Positions 1 to 5,835 are shown, counted from the first letter of the stretch. The stretch is DNA of 6,006 bases from Bacillota bacterium (GCA_018381595.1 JAGZRP010000051.1:1-6006), one strand, 5' to 3'. Made by a program: numbers and translations. Notes: generated by a model not told the origin, from the sequence alone.

Positions 1-424
1 GCTCTGCTCCGTGGTACATAAATGTGCGCTTTATGTCTTTTATCTGCGATACAGCTAATATATACAGTAAAAAAATCAAAACACGTATAACGCCCTCAAT
101 AAAATTAAGAAGAAACTGTGATACTATAAACGACGATAAAAGTCTTGAAGCATAATATGGCAGAAGCATAAACAAAGCTACTGCAATAAGCACTGAAATA
201 ATTACGGTAATAGCCATAAATACCGCTTCGAGCTTGTCTTTAAAAATTGATTTACCGATTTCATCGACTTTTGTCTTTTTCTGTTCAGCCGGTTCCTCAT
301 AAAAAGATGCAGAATAATTAATCGTAGATATTCCTGTGACAAGCGAATCAACAAAGCTTACAATACCTCTTATAATAAGTTCGTTGTCAAGATTTCTCTT
401 ACCGATGATTCTTATATCACGAGT
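1..424 (-). pseudogene. yqhQ: DUF1385 (YqhQ-like) membrane protein, internal fragment with frameshift
   Basis: Read on the minus strand from 424 down, the frame gives a segment around RGIVSFVDSLVTG..NYSASFYEE, then a charged linker, then two hydrophobic stretches (about 232-165 and 144-70). This matches the order in DUF1385/YqhQ proteins, polytopic membrane proteins of unknown function. Near the left edge the family signature DIKRTFMYHGAE appears, but in another frame. The two frames join cleanly if one base is added to the A7 run at 69-75 on the plus strand (T7 on the coding strand), which restores the spacing between the Arg of GVIRV and the Asp of KDIKR. The N-terminal part (the usual GGQAVIEGVMMR-type start) is missing: homology stops where the kinase sequence begins. 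The C-terminus runs off the window. Base composition is richer in GC (about 34%) than the start of the next gene (about 26% over 421-600, counted by hand). The frameshift may be a sequencing error rather than a real lesion. Family assignment is from remembered motifs. Confidence 0.72.
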
Positions 425-430
425 ATGAGA
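415..430. other. Probable junction of two unrelated sequences (misjoin or recombination point)
   Basis: The minus-strand DUF1385 gene loses its N-terminal end here, and the plus-strand histidine kinase gene loses its sensor half at the same place. Their truncated 5' ends face each other with no intergenic space, promoter or ribosome binding site between them. Composition drops in GC on crossing the point. Two intact divergent genes would need a few hundred bases of extra coding sequence plus a promoter region here. No insertion sequence, repeat or att-like site is visible, so a chimeric assembly is the simplest reading. A genuine deletion or recombination is possible. Confidence 0.6.
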
Positions 431-1282
431 AAAGATATTTTATATACTATATTTCCTATTTTACTAATTACATTGCTAATTATTTCTGGACTCTTACTGC
501 TATGGTCTAGAAAATTAGTCAAAAAAATTGAACACTTAAAAATAAAAGTGGACAATCTATCGAATGATGAATACAAAGACGATTATGTTTATGAAGAAGA
601 TGATGAATTAAAAGCATTATCACTTGCCATTGACAAAATGCGTGAAAATTTAAAGAAGCAAGAAAATTATAAAAATCAAATGTACCAAAATATATCGCAT
701 GATTTTAAAACTCCTCTCACTGTCATAAAATCATATATTGAAGCGATACAAGATGGGGTACAAACGGTTCCTCAAGGATTAAAAGTCATTGAAGAACAAG
801 TAAATAAATTAGAATTAAAAGTACACTCCTTACTATATTTAAATAAACTGAATTACTTTAAAGAGCGCAAAGATGTGACGGTTGAAAGTGTCAATGTCCA
901 AGAAGTGATGGAACGTTCGATAGAAAAAATGAAAACCATGAGACCTGACGTGAAATGGGTTGTTAATTTTCAAAAGAATCAAACAACTTTCAAAGGAACT
1001 TATGATATGTGGGAAGCAGTTGTTGATAATATTTTAAATAACTTTGTGAGATATGCTGAATCAGAAATTAAAGTAACGATTCGAAATCATAAAGTAACAT
1101 TTTATAATGATGGTCCTAAGTTAGACGAAAAAGAACTAGAAAATATCTTCACTCCTTACAAAAAAGGTATTAATGGTCAATTTGGATTAGGATTATCCAT
1201 TGTAAAAGAAACAATTGCCTTCTGTGGTTATGAGGTCAGTGTTAAAAATGAAAAGAAAGGGGTCAGTTTCATGATTCAATAA
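425..1282 (+). CDS. Sensor histidine kinase, N-terminally truncated
   Basis: This is the kinase half of a two-component sensor, which autophosphorylates a His and passes the phosphate to a response regulator. Residues 8-28 form one membrane helix. A HAMP-like linker follows (about 30-80), then HisKA with the phospho-acceptor H92 in SHDFKTPLT, then a HATPase_c domain: N-box DNILNN at 201-206, G1-type NDGP at 228-231, F-box-like IFTPYKKG at 241-248 and G2 GLGLSIVKE at 254-262. The catalytic core is intact. The usual first membrane helix and extracellular sensor domain are absent; 285 residues is short for this architecture, where 400-500 is common. The ATG at 425 has no Shine-Dalgarno sequence before it, and the bases before it read as DUF1385 sequence in antisense. 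The ATG is therefore probably an internal Met, and the true start and partner response regulator probably lay upstream, now lost. The ligand and regulon cannot be inferred. Confidence 0.9.
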   Translation: MRKDILYTIFPILLITLLIISGLLLLWSRKLVKKIEHLKIKVDNLSNDEYKDDYVYEEDDELKALSLAIDKMRENLKKQENYKNQMYQNISHDFKTPLTVIKSYIEAIQDGVQTVPQGLKVIEEQVNKLELKVHSLLYLNKLNYFKERKDVTVESVNVQEVMERSIEKMKTMRPDVKWVVNFQKNQTTFKGTYDMWEAVVDNILNNFVRYAESEIKVTIRNHKVTFYNDGPKLDEKELENIFTPYKKGINGQFGLGLSIVKETIAFCGYEVSVKNEKKGVSFMIQ

Positions 1283-1318
1283 AAAGGAAGGGTTGCCTAA
1301 ATGGATCACTTCCTTTTT
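1281..1318 (+). terminator. Rho-independent terminator after the histidine kinase
   Basis: A perfect 10-bp stem, AAAAAGGAAG (1281-1290) with CTTCCTTTTT (1309-1318), encloses an 18-nt loop and starts inside the kinase stop codon. The T-run forms the descending arm. The A-run on the other arm means it could also stop transcripts arriving on the minus strand. Confidence 0.65.
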
Positions 1319-1385
1319 GCTTGTGAATAGATATGTTAAAAGGAAATCGAAAGCTAAGTAAAATTAATAAAATTTTATTCTACTC

Positions 1386-1414
1386 TTGAACTTCTAAGAA
1401 AACTATAGTATCAT
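1386..1414 (+). promoter_or_regulatory. Predicted promoter of the antisense RNA
   Basis: TTGAAC (1386-1391, 4/6 to TTGACA) and TATCAT (1409-1414, 5/6 to TATAAT) are spaced by 17 bp and would start RNA near 1421. An AT-rich stretch just upstream, including the perfect palindrome AATAAAATTTTATT (1366-1379), could act as an UP element. No gene with a ribosome binding site follows before the terminator at 1497-1530, so the product is probably a small RNA. Confidence 0.5.
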
Positions 1415-1443
1415 GGATGTAGGTGAGGATTTCCTCATATAAT

Positions 1444-1483
1444 AAAAAAGGGAATACCTAGGTTTGTAGCTAGGTACTATCCC
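1444..1483 (-). terminator. Rho-independent terminator of the small toxin mRNA
   Basis: Read on the minus strand, GGGATAGTACCTAG (1483-1470) pairs with CTAGGTATTCCC (1461-1450) around an 8-nt loop, with a small bulge, and is followed directly by six T (1449-1444). It would end the mRNA that starts above the peptide gene at 1601, giving a transcript of roughly 210 nt. Confidence 0.6.
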
Positions 1484-1496
1484 ATAAATATAGGTG

Positions 1497-1530
1497 TAGT
1501 ACCGACTATTTTAGTTGGTACTATTTTTTT
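1497..1530 (+). terminator. Rho-independent terminator of the antisense RNA
   Basis: TAGTACCGACTA (1497-1508) pairs with TAGTTGGTACTA (1512-1523) through a TTT loop, and seven T follow (1524-1530). The only imperfection is a G-U pair on the plus strand; on the minus strand the same position is an A-C mismatch and no T-run follows, so the element acts on plus-strand RNA. Confidence 0.75.
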
Positions 1531-1601
1531 ATTAACATGATAATCATCACGATAATAAGGAGTATTATGATGAAGCACAAGTAATGTTCTGTCTTTCTCA
1601 T
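1521..1601 (-). CDS. Small hydrophobic peptide, candidate type I toxin (26 aa)
   Basis: A 26-codon frame starts ATG at 1601-1599 and stops TAG at 1523-1521. The N-terminus is short and polar (MRKTEHY); residues 8-24 are almost all Ile, Leu, Val, Met or Phe and form one membrane helix; the end is KK. This is the shape of membrane-acting type I toxins. A strong Shine-Dalgarno AAAGGGGG (1617-1610) sits 8 nt before the ATG, far better than chance, and lies in a 7-bp hairpin that would hide it. The mRNA has a terminator (1483-1444) and its two ends can pair (TAGGTACTATCCC at 1638-1626 with its complement at 1483-1471). A convergent antisense RNA overlaps the 3' end. I do not recognise the peptide as a named family (not obviously Fst, TxpA, BsrG or holin-like toxin), so toxicity is inferred from layout and hydrophobicity. 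The alternative is a small membrane regulator peptide. Confidence 0.6.
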   Translation of the reverse strand: MRKTEHYLCFIIILLIIVMIIMLIKK

Positions 1602-1609
1602 AAATAACA

Positions 1610-1628
1610 CCCCCTTTCTTAAAAGGGG
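1610..1628 (-). promoter_or_regulatory. Shine-Dalgarno-sequestering hairpin of the small peptide mRNA
   Basis: On the minus strand CCCCTTT (1628-1622), a 4-nt loop, then AAAGGGG (1617-1611) form a perfect 7-bp stem that includes the ribosome binding site AAAGGGGG. Hiding the site in the leader is a known way type I toxin mRNAs keep translation low. That this hairpin does so is inferred from position. Confidence 0.6.
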
Positions 1629-1654
1629 ATAGTACCTAATAAACTAGATATTCC

Positions 1655-1667
1655 TATAGATATCATA
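1655..1667 (-). promoter_or_regulatory. Possible -10 box of the small peptide gene
   Basis: TATGAT on the minus strand (1667-1662, 5/6 to TATAAT) would start RNA near 1655, giving a leader of about 54 nt with the pairing arm and hairpin described for the peptide gene. No good -35 hexamer is seen at 16-18 bp, so this is weak. Confidence 0.25.
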
Positions 1668-1731
1668 CTTGATTACCTTTTCTCATTCCTTCCTGATGAC
1701 GCTGGAAAAATTCGAATCATAGTTCTTTCTT

Positions 1732-1771
1732 TTTTTTATTTACTTGGGCTATGTTATAATAAAGATGGTGG
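1732..1771 (+). promoter_or_regulatory. Predicted promoter and ribosome binding site of the M14 peptidase gene
   Basis: TATAAT (1755-1760) is a perfect -10 with an extended TGT immediately before it (1752-1754). The -35 region is only a T-run (TTTTTT, 1732-1737), which an extended -10 can tolerate. RNA would begin near 1767, leaving only about 9 nt before the ATG at 1776. GGTGG (1767-1771) is a weak Shine-Dalgarno. Translation may therefore be from a near-leaderless mRNA, or the start may be an in-frame ATG further on (1848 or 1863). Confidence 0.45.
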
Positions 1772-1775
1772 TAGT

Positions 1776-3008
1776 ATGGGTAATATATTTAAAGACAATC
1801 ATAAAAAGTTACAAGTACATGATAGTGATAATGAAAGTTCAAAAATTATGGATTTTGAAGAAATGAATCTATGGTTAGATGGTTTAAAAGGAACAAAGAT
1901 AAAAGAAGTAGAACCAATTGGGTTTACAACATTTCATTATCCAATTCGTCATTTTGTATATGGACATGGAAAAAATCATGTCATTTTAACGGCTGGTACA
2001 CATGCAGCAGAACTCATAACCAATCATTTTTTGATTCACTTTATGAATACCATATTAAATCAAAATGATTTGATTGATGAAACAGATTATACCCTTCATT
2101 TGATTCCTATTTTAAACCCAGAAGGTACGATAATCGTAACAAGTGCGATACGTACTGTCATCCCTAGAAAGACAACTCCTTTCTGGGAAGAGTTATTTTG
2201 TATGCAATATTATATGAATTCTAAATTAGAGGATCAATATGTCATTGATAAAAATGATCATGACAATAAATTACAAATGTGGATGTTTCGATATGCAGAT
2301 GTCAATTGTATTTCAAAGATACATGACGCTTTAAAAAAGAATGTAGAACAGATTATCAAAGAACAACATTTGCCAGAAGGCGTATTAAGTCAATGGAGTA
2401 GTAATGGAATGGGAATTGATTTAAATGCGAATGTGAAATATACCAGATATTATAAAGAGACGATAGAAAAAATAAAGGTTCCACATATCCTTCGTTTGAA
2501 TCAAATATCAAATACTTTTCCAGGTCCCATTGGTTGTCCTTTTCAAAATCAAGAGTTTGCATATGAAAAGGAAAATGAAGCACTTCTTCACTTTTATCAC
2601 AAATTAATAAATGAAGAACAGGTTATTGGCTCTTTGATATATCATTCCTGTGGGAATTATGTATACTATTTAGACAAAGAAGAAATGGAAAATCCATATC
2701 GAAAAGAATATGGAGAAAAAGAGTTTCAATACAATCATGAAGTCGCAAAAGTTGATGCGAAAGTGACAGGCTATCGACTTTTGAAAGATAAAAAATATAC
2801 AACAATGGATGCACTCTTAAAAACAATGTTACCTGGAACCTTACTCATAGAACTTGGAAATATCCGTTCCAATCCACTTTCACAATTCATTGACACTATT
2901 GACAATGTCTATACAAACATTATGGAAAAGAATACAGAGGCTATTCCAATTGTATTAGAAGAGATGCGTAAGCAATATGGGAAAAATTACCAGAAAGAGA
3001 ATGTGTAA
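1776..3008 (+). CDS. M14-family zinc metallopeptidase (carboxypeptidase / D-glutamyl endopeptidase type)
   Basis: The 410-residue product carries the M14 fold signatures in order: zinc ligands H76 and E79 in GTHAAE, NPEG at 114-117, GIDLNAN at 213-219 (family DLNRN), third zinc ligand H290 in YHSCG, a Tyr at 333 that could match the substrate-binding Tyr of carboxypeptidase A, and the catalytic Glu E359 in LLIELG followed by NPLSQF. The family hydrolyses C-terminal peptide bonds, or peptidoglycan-type bonds next to diaminopimelate in the D-glutamyl endopeptidase branch. The Arg of DLNRN that binds the substrate carboxylate is Ala218 here, which leans away from a classical carboxypeptidase. 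No signal peptide or membrane segment is seen, so it should be cytosolic, perhaps acting on recycled cell-wall or dietary peptides. The region between about 125 and 205 is unusually long and without known motifs. The gene looks monocistronic; 67 bp separate it from rnfC, which has its own -10. No metabolic link to Rnf is evident. Confidence 0.85.
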   Translation: MGNIFKDNHKKLQVHDSDNESSKIMDFEEMNLWLDGLKGTKIKEVEPIGFTTFHYPIRHFVYGHGKNHVILTAGTHAAELITNHFLIHFMNTILNQNDLIDETDYTLHLIPILNPEGTIIVTSAIRTVIPRKTTPFWEELFCMQYYMNSKLEDQYVIDKNDHDNKLQMWMFRYADVNCISKIHDALKKNVEQIIKEQHLPEGVLSQWSSNGMGIDLNANVKYTRYYKETIEKIKVPHILRLNQISNTFPGPIGCPFQNQEFAYEKENEALLHFYHKLINEEQVIGSLIYHSCGNYVYYLDKEEMENPYRKEYGEKEFQYNHEVAKVDAKVTGYRLLKDKKYTTMDALLKTMLPGTLLIELGNIRSNPLSQFIDTIDNVYTNIMEKNTEAIPIVLEEMRKQYGKNYQKENV

Positions 3009-3046
3009 AATGTGCATTATATCTTTTTTTTTGGAACAAAAACCTG

Positions 3047-3070
3047 TATAATGTTACTAGAATGGAGGAG
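3047..3070 (+). promoter_or_regulatory. Promoter -10 and ribosome binding site of the rnf operon
   Basis: A perfect TATAAT (3047-3052) lies 23 bp before the rnfC ATG; RNA would begin near 3059. The -35 is poor (T-rich, within the T9 run at 3024-3032). GGAGG (3064-3068) is a strong Shine-Dalgarno 7 nt before the ATG and fixes the start. No operator-like repeat is visible. Confidence 0.5.
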
Positions 3071-3075
3071 TAAAA

Positions 3076-4350
3076 ATGGGACACAAACTTTCTAGTTTTA
3101 AAAAAATGTCGAAAGGGACCATTTCTTTTTATACAAAGCCGAAGTATGTATATATTCCTTTAGTAAGTGGACGTGATAAAGATGTAACACTTCTTGTTAA
3201 AAAAGGAGATCACGTAAGCATAGGTAGTATCATTGGAAAAAGAAAAGGAAATAAAATTCCAATTCATTCTAGTGTGTCTGGAACTGTAGTGGAGTATGTG
3301 AAGAAACCATATTTAAATGGCGAAATAATTAAATGTGTTAAAATTGAAAATGATTTCAAAGAAGAATATATAGAAAAAGAGCCTGTAATCGATAAAGTAT
3401 CAGCGCTTTCGAAAGAAGAATTTTTAGAGACGATTTTGGATAAAGGAATCGTTGGATTGGGAGGAAGTGGCTTTCCTACTTATATCAAATATAATACAGA
3501 TAAAAAGATTAAAACATTAATCGTGAATGCGGTAGAATGTGAACCATATATCACAGCAGATGATATTCTTTTTAAAGAAAATACAGAAGAAATTCTAGAA
3601 GCAGTGGATGCGATCATGGAAATCAATCATATTGATGAGGCAATCATTGCAGTGAAAAAAACAAATACAGAATTAATTCATATTATCAATAATTTTATTG
3701 GAACGTATTTAAATATTAAATTGAAAGCAGTGGATGACATCTATCCAATGGGATGGGAAAGAACCTTAGTAAGACAAACTTGTCATACTTCTTATAAAAT
3801 GATCCCACTGGAAAAGGGAATTGTTGTTAGTAATGTTTCTACTGTTTATGCGATGTATCGTGCTTTGAAATATCATGAGTTTATCGATACAAGAATTGTA
3901 ACATTCACAGGAGAAATGTTAGAAAAGCCATGTAACGTAAGAGTAAAAATTGGAACAGAGGTAAAAGAAGTCATCAAATCACTCGGCGGTTATAAAGAAG
4001 GAAATGAACTTCTTTTTATAGCAGGTGGTCCGATGATGGGAACAGCCCTTCCTAGTGATGAACTTGTTGTGACACCAGATTTAAACTGTGTGTTAGTAAA
4101 AGACGTCATCAATGATTGTAAGGGAATGACTTGTATGCGTTGCGGAAAATGCATTGAAGTTTGCCCTGCAAAACTAAGCCCTGTTTTAATCGCTGAAGCA
4201 GTGAGAAAAGATAATGTAGATAAAATTAGAAAATTAGAAGTAGAACGTTGTTGTGAGTGTGGACTTTGTACATATATTTGTCCTTCTAAAATTGATGTGA
4301 GAAACACAATGGTTTTCGCAAAACAAAAATGTAAGGAGGAAGTAAAATGA
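3076..4350 (+). CDS. rnfC: RnfC, NADH/flavin and iron-sulfur subunit of an Rnf-type electron transport complex
   Basis: RnfC is the peripheral cytosolic subunit that links NADH oxidation or reduction to the other redox centres of Rnf, the ion-translocating ferredoxin:NAD oxidoreductase. Length (424) is normal. The N-terminal barrel-sandwich domain (about 25-95) has VKKGDHVSIG. The flavin/NADH domain, homologous to NuoF, has GIVGLGGSGFPT (124-135) and NAVECEPY (151-158). A SLBB-type segment lies near 270-330. Two 4Fe-4S motifs follow: C353, C356, C359, C363 and C392, C395, C398, C402, each CxxCxxCxxxCP. A GGAGG site 7 nt upstream supports the start. The gene overlaps the next by ATGA (4347-4350), implying translational coupling. 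One local difference from the usual family wording is YPMGWERTLV (223-232), where many RnfC have YPQGxEKQLI. The Cys pattern and gene partner exclude complex I NuoF and NqrF. Confidence 0.96.
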   Translation: MGHKLSSFKKMSKGTISFYTKPKYVYIPLVSGRDKDVTLLVKKGDHVSIGSIIGKRKGNKIPIHSSVSGTVVEYVKKPYLNGEIIKCVKIENDFKEEYIEKEPVIDKVSALSKEEFLETILDKGIVGLGGSGFPTYIKYNTDKKIKTLIVNAVECEPYITADDILFKENTEEILEAVDAIMEINHIDEAIIAVKKTNTELIHIINNFIGTYLNIKLKAVDDIYPMGWERTLVRQTCHTSYKMIPLEKGIVVSNVSTVYAMYRALKYHEFIDTRIVTFTGEMLEKPCNVRVKIGTEVKEVIKSLGGYKEGNELLFIAGGPMMGTALPSDELVVTPDLNCVLVKDVINDCKGMTCMRCGKCIEVCPAKLSPVLIAEAVRKDNVDKIRKLEVERCCECGLCTYICPSKIDVRNTMVFAKQKCKEEVK

Positions 4351-5816
4351 GAGAATTTGTCTTAAAAAAAGGTCCTTACATGAGAAGTAAGCAAACAACC
4401 ACAAAGATTATGAATGCAGTGTTTATCGCACTGATTCCTATTATCTTATTTACTTTCTTTAAAAATGGGATTTATCCATATTATCAAGGAAAAGTAACTT
4501 TATATGGAATGGTATATCCACTTGTTTTTATCTTTGTCTCTGTTCTTACTACAGTGATTACAGAGTATTTTATGAGGCGAGTAGTTCGTAAAGAAAAAGT
4601 TTCTATCAAAGAGTTAAGCTATGCAATATTACCAGGATTATTTTTAAGTTTAGTGCTTCCTATGTGGACCCCACTTTTCTTATTAGTTCTTGGAGGAATG
4701 GTCTCTATCTTAATTGGAAAACAATTATTTGGAGGATTTGGTAAGAACTGGTTTAATCCTGCTCTTGTTGGGGCATTATTTGTTATGATTTGTTTAAATA
4801 TGTTTTATCCAAACTATGGTGGGTATTTGAATTCTTATGAAAAAGATGCGATTTCAAAATCAACCCCACTTACCAATATTAAAGTAGTAGGACAACTAGG
4901 AGATTATGATTCCTTAGTAGAGCCTTATGGAAGCTTATTGGATTTCTTCATTGGAACTACACCAGGTGCAGTTGGAGAAACCAGTGCATTATTGTGTATA
5001 CTTGCTTTTGCTTATTTAGTATATAAAAAATCAGTGAAGTGGAAAATCACATTGACTTATGTATTAACTGTGTTTGGACTTTGTGCTTTTATTGGAGCCT
5101 TTTCTAATCTTGGAATTTGGTATCCGTTATTTCAAGTAATGAGTGGAGGTTTGTTATTTGGTGCTATATTTATGGCGACAGACCCTGTAACAAGTCCAAT
5201 GACTCCAATTGGTCAAATCCTTTACGGATTATCATTGGGAATTTTAACGGTATTCATACGCTATTTAACACCATATCCAGAAGGTGTTATGGTAAGTATT
5301 CTAATTATGAATTTATTCACAAAACCATTAGATGAAATTGGTGCCATATCAAGATTTCACTTTGAAAAATGTCTTCCTATTTTTGTTATCCTATGGGTAG
5401 CAATTGGTGGTTTAGGATTTTATGTAGGTACAAAATATCAAGTAGAACCACCAAAATTAGATGAAGAAGGTAATCAAGTAGAAGTTGTAGATAAAAACTT
5501 TAAAGTGATTTCAAAACAGACAGTTGGACCAACAACAACTTATGTAGTAACACAATTGGGATATCATGGGCCTATCAAAGCTCAAGTAGTATTTGTAAAT
5601 GGAGTAGTATCTACTTATCAAATCTTAGAACAAAATGAAAATCAAGCAATCTTTCAAAATATTATCAATGCGAATTATTTAAATAATTTAGTCGTAATCC
5701 AAAATAATTTAGAAAGTGCTGACACAATTAGTGGAGCAACTGTGAGTTCCAATGCACTCATTCATTTATTAGAAAATACAATCAAAGATTATCAGAAATC
5801 AATCACACAAGAATAG
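4347..5816 (+). CDS. rnfD: RnfD-RnfG fusion: membrane flavoprotein with a C-terminal covalent FMN-binding domain
   Basis: The 489-residue chain combines two Rnf subunits. Residues 1 to about 335 are RnfD/NqrB: several membrane helices (for example 22-41, 54-73, 92-123, 137-153, 211-226, 235-254, 289-306), the motif KQLFGGFGKNWFNPALVG (125-142), and a flavin-attachment segment DAISKSTPL (167-175) with T173 as probable FMN acceptor. A further helix (341-361), matching the N-terminal anchor of RnfG, leads to an FMN_bind domain (about 390-485) with the flavinylation motif ADTISGAT (458-465) and probable acceptor T465, the site used by the flavin transferase ApbE. Separate RnfD is about 320 residues and RnfG about 200, so the extra 150 residues fit a slightly shortened RnfG. 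Strong AAGGAGGA (4333-4340) precedes the ATG, which overlaps the rnfC stop. A terminator begins at its own stop codon. I saw no frameshift or internal start at the seam. No ApbE gene is in the window. Confidence 0.93.
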   Translation: MREFVLKKGPYMRSKQTTTKIMNAVFIALIPIILFTFFKNGIYPYYQGKVTLYGMVYPLVFIFVSVLTTVITEYFMRRVVRKEKVSIKELSYAILPGLFLSLVLPMWTPLFLLVLGGMVSILIGKQLFGGFGKNWFNPALVGALFVMICLNMFYPNYGGYLNSYEKDAISKSTPLTNIKVVGQLGDYDSLVEPYGSLLDFFIGTTPGAVGETSALLCILAFAYLVYKKSVKWKITLTYVLTVFGLCAFIGAFSNLGIWYPLFQVMSGGLLFGAIFMATDPVTSPMTPIGQILYGLSLGILTVFIRYLTPYPEGVMVSILIMNLFTKPLDEIGAISRFHFEKCLPIFVILWVAIGGLGFYVGTKYQVEPPKLDEEGNQVEVVDKNFKVISKQTVGPTTTYVVTQLGYHGPIKAQVVFVNGVVSTYQILEQNENQAIFQNIINANYLNNLVVIQNNLESADTISGATVSSNALIHLLENTIKDYQKSITQE

Positions 5817-5835
5817 AGTACTTCTATTCTTTTTT
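5811..5835 (+). terminator. Rho-independent terminator of the rnfC-rnfDG operon
   Basis: GAATAGA (5811-5817) pairs perfectly with TCTATTC (5823-5829) around a GTACT loop, followed by six T (5830-5835). The stem starts inside the last codons and includes the TAG stop, so the operon ends right after the fusion gene. Confidence 0.8.

Larger units (their letters stand above)
1421..1530 (+). ncRNA. Candidate type I antitoxin RNA (about 110 nt)
   Basis: This stretch lies between a consensus-like promoter (1386-1414) and a strong terminator (1497-1530) and has no convincing reading frame. It can fold a small GAGG/CCTC hairpin near its 5' end, then a larger one with TACCTAG (1455-1461) pairing CTAGGTA (1470-1476) and GGGA (1450-1453) pairing TCCC (1480-1483), then the terminator stem. 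It is complementary to the whole predicted 3' untranslated region and the last codons of the small hydrophobic peptide gene on the opposite strand (1521-1601). Convergent, 3'-overlapping antisense RNA is the standard layout of several Bacillota type I toxin-antitoxin pairs. The alternative is a leader or attenuator for the peptidase gene downstream, but that gene appears to have its own promoter. The 5' end is inferred from the -10 position only. Confidence 0.5.
1471..1638. repeat. 13-bp perfect inverted repeat flanking the small peptide gene
   Basis: TAGGTACTATCCC (1471-1483) and GGGATAGTACCTA (1626-1638) are exact inverted copies 142 bp apart. They fall at the 3' and 5' ends of the predicted minus-strand toxin mRNA, so the ends of one RNA molecule can pair. 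A near copy, GGGAATACCTA, is at 1450-1460 and forms the terminator stem with the left arm. Confidence 0.8.

Noticed and set aside
1366..1379. Perfect AT palindrome AATAAAATTTTATT as an operator
   Set aside because: It is pure A/T in an AT-rich genome and could arise by chance; it is noted only as a possible UP element.
1421..1530. Known metabolite riboswitch or T-box leader
   Set aside because: No conserved riboswitch core or T-box sequence was recognised, and the downstream gene appears to have its own promoter.
2356..2826. Two minus-strand open frames of 67 and 75 codons inside the peptidase gene
   Set aside because: They lie antisense to a well-supported gene, lack ribosome binding sites and known motifs, and are expected by chance.
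3005..3035. Possible terminator after the M14 peptidase, ending in T9
   Set aside because: The T-run is long, but only 4-bp stems such as AATG/CATT can be drawn before it, so it is not a convincing intrinsic terminator.
3990..4307. A 105-codon minus-strand open frame inside rnfC
   Set aside because: It is the antisense image of the Cys-rich iron-sulfur region of rnfC, with no start signals of its own.
4340..4352. Alternative genetic code (TGA as Trp) because of the AT-rich genome
   Set aside because: TGA ends rnfC at the usual length in an ATGA overlap, and Trp is encoded by TGG in the genes here.
5117..5335. A 72-codon plus-strand open frame inside the rnfD part
   Set aside because: It overlaps conserved RnfD membrane sequence in another frame and has no ribosome binding site or recognisable domain.
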